DNA of 19,550 bases, taken from an uncultured Bacilli bacterium. GTDB lineage: Bacteria > Bacillota_I > Bacilli_A > RF39 > UBA660. This document shows positions 14,311-19,550 of the stretch, piece by piece (the stretch's first letter is position 1; every line of letters begins with the position of its first letter). Under the pieces are notes generated by a model. That model saw only the letters and a program-made list of their open reading frames with translations, ran no database searches and was not told where the DNA came from. The translations under genes and the position numbers were made by a program. Where the stretch lies: NCBI GenBank assembly GCA_934133155.1, contig CAKPAT010000014.1, positions 1-19,550 on the forward strand. The letters run 5' to 3'.

Positions 14311-15013
14311 TATTTTCTGGAAAGATAAATATGTATCTATCTTTTCCTGGGTAATCTTTTTCAATTATTATTTTACTTTTTTCAAAGTATTTTTGGGCGA
14401 TTTCTTTTATTTTTAGACCCTGTGTGCATCCAATTTCAAAGGCGATAAAACCATTTTTATTTAAATGTTTTCCAGCTTTTTCCAGTATTTTTTTATAAAA
14501 GTAAAGTCCTTCTTCTTTAGCAAATAATGCGAGGTGGGGCTCATTATTAAATACTTTTTCGTCTATTTTTTCGTTATAGGCGATATATGGTGGGTTGCTT
14601 ACTATTATGTCGTATTTACCTTTAACATTTTCTAACATATCACTTTTATAAAAATTTATGTTTACATTATTTAATTTGGCATTTTCTTTTGCTAAACTTA
14701 AGGCTTTTTCAGATATATCTATAGCATCTACCTCGCAGTTTAACTGTTTTTTTAAAGCAATAGCTATTGCTCCACTACCAGTTCCTAAATCTATTATTTT
14801 AGGACTTTTTTTACTATAATTTATTATTTTTTCTACTAATAATTCGGTTTCAAATCTAGGAATTAAAACGTTTTCATTTACTTTTATTTGGTATCCATAG
14901 AAATTTACATCACCTATGATGTACTGAACGGGTATGTTTTGTTTTAATTTTTCTAATCCTTCTTCTAATTTATCTTTATTTAGGTATTTTTTTAAATATT
15001 CAGTATCATTCAT
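14303..15013 (-). CDS. prmC: Peptide chain release factor glutamine N5-methyltransferase
   Basis: PrmC (HemK) methylates the Gln of the GGQ motif in release factors 1 and 2 using S-adenosylmethionine, which improves peptide release. The 236-aa protein has PVQYIIGDVNFYGYQIKVNENVLIPRFETE, the SAM-binding IDLGTGSGAIAIALKK near 95-110 and the catalytic NPPY motif of N-methyltransferases (VSNPPYIAYNEKI), followed by EPHLALFAKEEGLYFY. The N-terminal helical domain is short: only about 28 residues precede PVQYIIG, against about 65 in E. coli. The start at 15013 overlaps the prfA stop by eight bases (ATGAATGA), so translation is coupled to that of its substrate. No in-frame longer start would avoid running deep into prfA. 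Confidence 0.94.
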   Translation of the reverse strand: MNDTEYLKKYLNKDKLEEGLEKLKQNIPVQYIIGDVNFYGYQIKVNENVLIPRFETELLVEKIINYSKKSPKIIDLGTGSGAIAIALKKQLNCEVDAIDISEKALSLAKENAKLNNVNINFYKSDMLENVKGKYDIIVSNPPYIAYNEKIDEKVFNNEPHLALFAKEEGLYFYKKILEKAGKHLNKNGFIAFEIGCTQGLKIKEIAQKYFEKSKIIIEKDYPGKDRYIFIFPENID

Positions 15014-16073
15014 AATCTTCTTGATTTTCTAATTTCCTTTTTTGATCTTCATTTATTAGGGCACTGATGATGTCTTCTAAGTTTCCTTCCATTACTCTAT
15101 CTAAGTTTTTAGTTGTATAGCCGATACGGTGATCGGTTACTCTATTTTGTGGGTAGTTATATGTTCTTATTTTTTCTGATCTATCACCGGTTCCAATTTT
15201 GGTTCTTCTTTCATTACCTAAAGCTTCTTCTTGCTCTCTTAATTTAGCTTCATATAATCTTGTTCTAAGCATTTGCATACATTTTTCTTTATTTTGTACT
15301 TGGCTTCTTTCGTTTTGGCATGTTACTACGGTGTTTGTTGGAAGGTGGGTTATTCTAACGGCACTATCCGTGGTATTTACTGATTGTCCACCTGCTCCAC
15401 TACTGTGGAAAACGTCTATTTTTAAATCACTTGGGTTTATTTCTATATCAACCTCTTCAGCTTCCGGCATAACAAGTACGGTTGCAGTTGATGTATGTAT
15501 TCTTCCTTGGGTCTCTGTTACGGGAACTCTTTGAACACGATGTGCTCCATTTTCATATTTTAATTTTGAATAAACACTTTTACCTTTAACAATAAATTCA
15601 ACTAAAGGAAAACCACCAGCGTCAGAATGTTCTTCGGAAAGGACTTCTATTTTCCAATTTTCTTTTTCGGCATATTTTGTATACATACGGTATAAATCAC
15701 CGGCAAATATATTTGCTTCATCACCACCAGCTGCTCCTCTTATTTCAACGATAACGTTTTTTTCGTCGTTTGGATCTTTAGGTAGTAACATGATCTCTAT
15801 TTGTTTTTCTAAATCTGCTATTTCGTTTGTTATTCTATTTATCTCTTCTTTAGCAAATTCACCAAGTTCTGGATCTTTAGTCATTTCTTTTGCCTCAGAA
15901 AGTTCTTCTTTTAAGGCTTTATAATTTTGATAAGCGTCATAAGCTTCTTTTAATGCTGCGGATTTTTTTGATAATTCCAGTGTTTTTTTGATATCTTTTA
16001 ATGTCTCTTCTTTAGATAATTCTTCAGTTATTTCGTTATATTTTTTTTCTATGGTTTCTAATCTTTCTTGCAT
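15006..16073 (-). CDS. prfA: Peptide chain release factor 1
   Basis: RF1 reads the stop codons UAA and UAG in the ribosomal A site and triggers release of the finished protein. The 355-aa length is normal. The N-terminal helical domain covers residues 1-100; GAAGGDEANIFAGDL at 113-127 follows; the stop-recognition tripeptide PVT is at 184-186, within RVQRVPVTETQGRIHTS, and marks it as RF1 rather than RF2. The peptidyl-release GGQ is at 228-230. All key residues are present, so UAG termination should work in this cell; this bears on the TAG in rnr. The start at 16073 has AAAGGAAG, and a near-perfect promoter lies just upstream. prmC follows with an eight-base overlap. Confidence 0.97.
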   Translation of the reverse strand: MQERLETIEKKYNEITEELSKEETLKDIKKTLELSKKSAALKEAYDAYQNYKALKEELSEAKEMTKDPELGEFAKEEINRITNEIADLEKQIEIMLLPKDPNDEKNVIVEIRGAAGGDEANIFAGDLYRMYTKYAEKENWKIEVLSEEHSDAGGFPLVEFIVKGKSVYSKLKYENGAHRVQRVPVTETQGRIHTSTATVLVMPEAEEVDIEINPSDLKIDVFHSSGAGGQSVNTTDSAVRITHLPTNTVVTCQNERSQVQNKEKCMQMLRTRLYEAKLREQEEALGNERRTKIGTGDRSEKIRTYNYPQNRVTDHRIGYTTKNLDRVMEGNLEDIISALINEDQKRKLENQEDYE

Positions 16074-16094
16074 ATTTAACTTCCTTTCGTTTAG

Positions 16095-16123
16095 ATTATA
16101 CTATATTTTACCTTTATTATCAA
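16095..16123 (-). promoter_or_regulatory. Sigma-A promoter of prfA-prmC(-rnr)
   Basis: TTGATA (16123-16118), 17-base spacer, perfect TATAAT (16100-16095) on the minus strand, about 20 bases before the prfA start codon. Confidence 0.85.
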
Positions 16124-16126
16124 TTT

Positions 16127-16155
16127 AAAAAGGCGAACTATTTATCTAATTCGTC
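16127..16155 (-). terminator. Weak terminator candidate after rpoE
   Basis: On the minus strand GACGAA (16155-16150) pairs with TTCGCC (16137-16132) with one mismatch and a 12-base loop that contains the rpoE stop codon, followed by TTTTT. The stem is short, so some readthrough into prfA is likely. Confidence 0.4.
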
Positions 16156-16602
16156 TTCGTCTATTATAGTTAAATCGTCATCTGAAGCATCATCTAGTAC
16201 GTCTACTCCGTCCATGTCGTCGTCAATGGCGTCATCTATTGGTATGTCATTCATTTCTTCATCTGCCATATCGTCTAATTCGTCATCCATTTCTTCTTCT
16301 GTTTCTGTAAGGTCATCTTCGTCTTCTATATCTTCTTCAATTTTTATTTTACTTGAGTGATTTACACTTAAATCCCAGTTACCGTTTTCAAGTAAGATAA
16401 ATGTTTTATCCGTTGTAAGAGATGTATAGAAATCACCTATTTTGTTTATGTATTCATCTTCACTTAAATTTAATAAATCACATACTTTTTTAAATAAATC
16501 TCTAGTATTTAAATTAGTTTTTTCTTCACTTAAAATCATTTGAGCTATATCTTTATATGAGTACTGCTCTAGCTCTTCTTTAGTCATTTGATTTAACTTC
16601 AT
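16138..16602 (-). CDS. rpoE: RNA polymerase delta subunit
   Basis: RpoE binds the core RNA polymerase of low-GC Gram-positives and speeds its recycling and promoter selectivity. The 154-aa protein has the N-terminal HARE-HTH fold (about residues 1-85: KEELEQYSYKDIAQMILSEEKTNLNTRDLFKKVCDLL through FILLENGNWDL), followed by a disordered, extremely acidic tail from about residue 88 to the end in which most residues are Asp or Glu. This two-part make-up is diagnostic. The start at 16602 follows GAGGAGGAA. It has its own strong promoter, whose -35 box overlaps the stop codon of the preceding DUF1934 gene. Confidence 0.95.
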   Translation of the reverse strand: MKLNQMTKEELEQYSYKDIAQMILSEEKTNLNTRDLFKKVCDLLNLSEDEYINKIGDFYTSLTTDKTFILLENGNWDLSVNHSSKIKIEEDIEDEDDLTETEEEMDDELDDMADEEMNDIPIDDAIDDDMDGVDVLDDASDDDLTIIDEDELDK

Positions 16603-16641
16603 ATTTATTCCTCCTCAAAATTCGTTTAATAATCTTAAAAC

Positions 16642-16669
16642 ATTGTATCATATTTCTTTTACGTGTCAA
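16642..16669 (-). promoter_or_regulatory. Sigma-A promoter of rpoE
   Basis: Perfect TTGACA (16669-16664), 16-base spacer ending in TGA, TACAAT (16647-16642) on the minus strand. The -35 includes the TGA stop codon of the preceding gene (16668-16666). Confidence 0.85.
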
Positions 16670-17022
16670 GATAAAATTTTTAAATTATAACAAATTGTGT
16701 CAACATACTCACTATCTAAATATAGGTCATATATTATTTCTAATTCTTTTTCATTTTGTTTTACTTTTTTTAATAAGGTTTCTAGTTTAATATTTCCATA
16801 TTTAGTTATATATATTCCTTCTTTTTTTATTCCTTTTTCTAAGATTATTTTTATATAATATTCTTCTTTTCTTTCTATTTCTATTATATTATCTATTTTG
16901 ATTTTGGTTTTTATTTTATTTTCGTAGTATATAATTTCATTTTCTTTTTTTAGTCCAAGACCTTCGTGATTTGTTTTTCCTTCTTTGTTTTTTGTGGTGG
17001 CATTTATTTTTACTTTACTCAT
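16666..17022 (-). CDS. DUF1934 (YwiB-like) beta-barrel protein
   Basis: I start it at the ATG at 17022 (118 aa), seven bases after GGAAGTG; the GTG at 17031 lies on that ribosome site and is unlikely. The protein is a short, beta-rich, Lys- and Glu-rich chain (KVKINATTKNKEG, NEIIYYENKIKTKIKI, YYIKIILEKG, then LEIIYDLYLDSEYVDTICYNLKI), consistent with the calycin-like barrel of the DUF1934/YwiB group. In Bacillus subtilis ywiB lies close to rpoE and argS, which fits the position here right before rpoE. Its function is not known. It ends in TGA, which shows that TGA is a stop codon in this organism. The gene is divergent from the PBP gene. Confidence 0.75.
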   Translation of the reverse strand: MSKVKINATTKNKEGKTNHEGLGLKKENEIIYYENKIKTKIKIDNIIEIERKEEYYIKIILEKGIKKEGIYITKYGNIKLETLLKKVKQNEKELEIIYDLYLDSEYVDTICYNLKILS

Positions 17023-17036
17023 GTTTTTCACTTCCG

Positions 17037-17064
17037 ATTACAAGATTATATCACGTTTTATAAT
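17037..17064 (+). promoter_or_regulatory. Possible promoter of the class A PBP gene
   Basis: ATTACA (17037-17042), 16-base spacer, perfect TATAAT (17059-17064), 50 bases before the start codon. The -35 matches consensus at four of six positions. It overlaps the divergent promoter of the DUF1934 gene. Confidence 0.5.
17045..17053 (-). promoter_or_regulatory. Extended -10 promoter of the DUF1934 gene
   Basis: TGATATAAT on the minus strand (17053-17045), the same extended -10 sequence as before the polysaccharide operon. No clear -35. It lies between the two boxes of the divergent PBP promoter, so both polymerases could not bind at once. Confidence 0.55.
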
Positions 17065-17114
17065 TTATTAACATAATTTTTAATTTTTTTCTAATAATAA
17101 TTTTAGGTGATACT

Positions 17115-19091
17115 ATGAATAAAAAGATTAAAAAGATTTTAATTATTTTACTTTCATTTTTTATATTTTTAATTCTTTTATACGTAGGTGTTTATTTATA
17201 TGCATATTTTTGTCCAAAGCTTTCAATTAATGGGGCAAATAGGTATTATTTTTATGATAGTTCTTCTGAACTTTTTGATGGGGTGAGTGATGAATGGGTA
17301 AGTCTTTCAAATGTTTCTGAAGATTTAATTAATGCGACGGTTGCAGCAGAAGATAAAAATTTTTATAAACATCATGGATTTGATTATTTAAGGATTATGA
17401 AAGCGATGATGGTAAATATTTCTTCTTTTAAGTCTTTGCAGGGAGCTTCGACGATTACTCAGCAACTTTCTAAAAATTTGTTTTTAGATTTTGATAAGAC
17501 GTGGGAAAGAAAAATTAAGGAGGCTTTTATTACGGTGCGTTTAGAGACGCATTACAGTAAGGAGGAGATTTTAGAAGGATATTTAAATACGATTAATTAT
17601 GGTGGTGTTTTTGGGATTGAAAATGCTTCTAAGTATTATTTTAATAAAAGTGCTAAGGATTTATCTTTAGCGGAGGCTAGTCTTTTAGCGGGCATTCCTA
17701 AAAATCCAAGTAAGTATTCTCCTTTTTCTTCTTCGGATGAGGCAAAAAAAAGGCAGAAGAGCATTTTAAATTCGATGGTTAAAAATAATTATATTACTTC
17801 TTTAGAAGCCGAAGATGCTTATAATGTTTCTTTAGTTTATTATAACAGTGAAGAAAGTGATAATTTGAAAATGCTGAAGTATTACCAAGATGCCACTTTA
17901 AGTGAACTTAAAAGTATAAGCTCTATTCCGGCGTCGTTTTTAGAGACTGGAGGTTTGAAAATTTACACTAATTTAGATATTAAGGCTCAAAAATTACTTG
18001 AGGAAAGCAGTTATAAGAACATTACTAGTGAGGGTATTCAAATGGCTGGTGTGGTGATGGAGCCTTATTCTGGTAAAGTGCTGGCTTTGACGGGTGGTAT
18101 GGATTATAGTAAAAGTGAGTACAACCGGGCAACCCAAGCGAAAAGGCAGGTGGGCTCGACGATTAAACCTTTTCTTTATTATTCGGCTTTAGAAAATGGG
18201 TTTACACCTTCAACTACTTTCACTAGTGAGAAAACGACTTTTAGTTTTTCTGGTGGTAAAACTTATACGCCAAAAAATTACAATGATAAGTATGCGAATG
18301 GACCGATTAGTTTAGCGGCGGCGATTAGTTATTCGGATAATATTTATGCGGTTAAAACACATTTGTTTTTAGGAGATGACAGTTTATCGAATGTTTTAAG
18401 TAGAGTTGGTATTGATACGGTGAAGTCTAATTTACCTTCTATGGCTTTAGGTACAGAGGAAGTTAGTTTGTTGGATATGATGGGTGGTTATGCGGCTTTA
18501 GCAAATGAGGGAAGTAAGGTTACGCCTTATTTTATTACTAAGGTTACTGATATGGATGATCATGTTTTATATGAATATAAGGATGATGCAGAAAGTGTTT
18601 TAAATAAAAATACAGTTTATATTTTAAATGAGCTTTTAACTACGACTTATGCAAAAGAGTTTGTGGATTATAATGTTCCTACTTGTCTTTCTATTGCACC
18701 TAAAATGTCGCATAAATATGCGATTAAAAGTGGTACGACTAATACGGATAATTTAATTTTTGGATATAACAAGAGTTTACTTGTTGGTTTATGGACCGGA
18801 TATGACAATAATAAAAAAGTTGAAAGTGCAGATAGCAGTAATATTAAAAATGCATGGGTTGATATTATGGAGGGATATTTGGATGGTAAATCTGATAATG
18901 AGACATGGTATGAGACGCCTAGCAGTGTGGTTGGTGTAGCGATTGACCCTTTAAGTGGTGAAGCGGCTAGCGATGGAAAGAAGGCTAAAGTTTTATATTA
19001 TATTAAAGGTACTGAACCGACAATGGTTAAAGGTAATTTGGATGCGGTAATACCAACGGTTAAACTAGAGGATGAAAAAGATACTCCTTAA
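17115..19091 (+). CDS. Bifunctional class A penicillin-binding protein
   Basis: This enzyme polymerises lipid II into glycan strands and cross-links the peptides at the outer membrane face. The 658-aa chain has a short basic cytoplasmic end and one membrane anchor (about residues 8-32). The GT51 transglycosylase domain follows with AAEDKNFYKHHG at 77-88 (catalytic E79), QGASTITQQLSKNLFL at 109-124 and the NTINYGG region at 158-164. The transpeptidase domain has SxxK as STIK at 348-351 (nucleophile S348), SDN at 407-409 and KSGT at 538-541. Every catalytic motif is intact. It ends soon after the transpeptidase domain with no long extension. AGGTGA precedes the ATG. It shows that the host has a peptidoglycan wall. 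Its last codons share a two-way terminator with the converging Fic gene. Confidence 0.95.
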   Translation: MNKKIKKILIILLSFFIFLILLYVGVYLYAYFCPKLSINGANRYYFYDSSSELFDGVSDEWVSLSNVSEDLINATVAAEDKNFYKHHGFDYLRIMKAMMVNISSFKSLQGASTITQQLSKNLFLDFDKTWERKIKEAFITVRLETHYSKEEILEGYLNTINYGGVFGIENASKYYFNKSAKDLSLAEASLLAGIPKNPSKYSPFSSSDEAKKRQKSILNSMVKNNYITSLEAEDAYNVSLVYYNSEESDNLKMLKYYQDATLSELKSISSIPASFLETGGLKIYTNLDIKAQKLLEESSYKNITSEGIQMAGVVMEPYSGKVLALTGGMDYSKSEYNRATQAKRQVGSTIKPFLYYSALENGFTPSTTFTSEKTTFSFSGGKTYTPKNYNDKYANGPISLAAAISYSDNIYAVKTHLFLGDDSLSNVLSRVGIDTVKSNLPSMALGTEEVSLLDMMGGYAALANEGSKVTPYFITKVTDMDDHVLYEYKDDAESVLNKNTVYILNELLTTTYAKEFVDYNVPTCLSIAPKMSHKYAIKSGTTNTDNLIFGYNKSLLVGLWTGYDNNKKVESADSSNIKNAWVDIMEGYLDGKSDNETWYETPSSVVGVAIDPLSGEAASDGKKAKVLYYIKGTEPTMVKGNLDAVIPTVKLEDEKDTP

Positions 19092-19108
19092 TTTCGAGTA
19101 TCCTTTTT
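19075..19108. terminator. Bidirectional terminator with both stop codons in its loop
   Basis: GATACTC (19080-19086) pairs with GAGTATC (19096-19102); A5 lies on the left and T5 on the right, giving a T run after the hairpin in both directions. The stop codons of the PBP gene (19089-19091) and the Fic gene (19090-19088) both lie in the nine-base loop and overlap by two bases. Confidence 0.85.
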
Positions 19109-19550
19109 AAATACTAAACTTTTTTGAACTTCTTCACCATCAACGTCATCAAGTATTGATAGGTCATAATACGCTTTATAAAAAGCACACATGGTGGTAT
19201 TTTCTATATGGGATCTTTGTCTAATAAATTCAGCAAAGCCCTCATAATCTTCTTCACTTACAAATTCGTAGTACGCTGATGTGTCTTCTTTGGTGATTAA
19301 TATTGGTGGAAGTCCAGCTTTACAAAGATTTGTTGTTAATATTAGTTTGCCACTTCTTTTATTGCCATCTTCAAATGGGTGAATACGCATATATTTAATA
19401 TGAAACATGGCCTCTTTTAAAAATGGATCTAGGCCTTCCCATATATAGTAATAATTATAAAGTAAATCTGATAAAGAAGATGGTACTAAATTGGGCCTTA
19501 CCGGTGTGAAATTGGCTTTATCTCCTGGTGTTACAACAATTCTTCTAAAT
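19088..19550 (-). CDS. Fic-domain protein, C-terminal part (cut by window edge)
   Basis: Fic proteins usually transfer AMP, or another nucleotide part, to a target protein. I extended the frame from the internal Met at 19408 to the window edge: it stays open and reads RRIVVTPGDKANFTPVRPNLVPSSLSDLLYNYYYIWEGLDPFLKEA before MFHIKYMRIHPFEDGNKRSGKLIL. The R-V...F.P...P..L..L pattern and the catalytic loop HPFEDGNKRSGK place it in the family; the catalytic His is present. The loop differs from the common HPFxxGNGRxxR by Lys for the second Gly and Lys for the last Arg; GNKR variants are known in the family (Doc has ANKR). No inhibitory helix can be judged because the N-terminus is missing. The true start lies outside the window. 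Confidence 0.88.
   Translation of the reverse strand, partial: FRRIVVTPGDKANFTPVRPNLVPSSLSDLLYNYYYIWEGLDPFLKEAMFHIKYMRIHPFEDGNKRSGKLILTTNLCKAGLPPILITKEDTSAYYEFVSEEDYEGFAEFIRQRSHIENTTMCAFYKAYYDLSILDDVDGEEVQKSLVFKKDTRN

Noticed and set aside
16666..16668. Mycoplasma-type code with TGA as Trp
   Set aside because: TGA ends the DUF1934 gene, prfA and the 103-aa gene at natural lengths with correct overlaps, and Trp is encoded by TGG throughout.
1..19550. CRISPR array, insertion sequence, prophage, tRNA or rRNA genes
   Set aside because: I saw no regular spaced repeats, transposase or integrase motifs, terminal repeats, or conserved tRNA/rRNA sequences in the window.

Overview
The window looks like chromosome from a low-GC Gram-positive bacterium of the Bacilli, probably an uncultured, host-associated one. 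This rests on: a PolC-type replicative polymerase (PHP plus proofreading domains in one chain), the RNA polymerase delta subunit RpoE, a YwiB-like DUF1934 protein next to rpoE, the prfA-prmC pair, AGGAGG-type ribosome sites and consensus sigma-A promoters. A class A penicillin-binding protein shows that the cell has peptidoglycan, so it is not a wall-less mollicute. TGA ends several genes, so the Mycoplasma code (TGA = Trp) is not in use. TAG also ends genes, and release factor 1 is encoded here.

Layout. 1-1426 (-): N-terminal third of polC, cut by the window edge. 1476-2432 (-): secreted or membrane-anchored protein of the DUF6273-like type. 2433-2791: divergent intergenic region with an 18-bp inverted repeat. 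2792-3529 (+): DUF3800-like protein with an unusual Cys cluster. About 3525-3639 (-): a previously unnamed small-RNA candidate with its own promoter and terminator. 3664-9654 (-): a six-gene surface-polysaccharide operon (Wzy-like polymerase/ligase, GT2, Wzx-like flippase, three more glycosyltransferases) preceded by an extended -10 promoter. 9736-12034 (-): a coupled pair, a 103-aa protein and a 664-aa HEXXH zincin-like protein, both of unknown function, with their own promoter and terminator. 12141-16073 (-): prfA, prmC and rnr (RNase R), with rnr split by an in-frame TAG. 16138-17022 (-): rpoE and a DUF1934 protein. 17115-19091 (+): bifunctional class A PBP, divergent from the DUF1934 gene. 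19088-19550 (-): Fic-domain protein, cut by the right edge, converging on the PBP gene with shared stop-codon bases inside a two-way terminator.

How the genes fit together. The polysaccharide operon supplies glycosyltransferases that build a repeat unit, a flippase that moves it across the membrane and a polymerase or ligase that joins it; the priming enzyme and chain-length control must lie elsewhere. PrfA and PrmC work as a pair (PrmC methylates the GGQ glutamine of release factors), and RNase R would degrade structured RNA if it is functional. The PBP makes peptidoglycan.

The items most worth a second look are the interrupted RNase R, where TAG sits at the place of a Trp codon, and the GC-rich small-RNA gene at the end of the polysaccharide operon. 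After these come the orphan HEXXH pair and the Cys-rich DUF3800 protein. I do not see a complete new defence or mobile system in this window.
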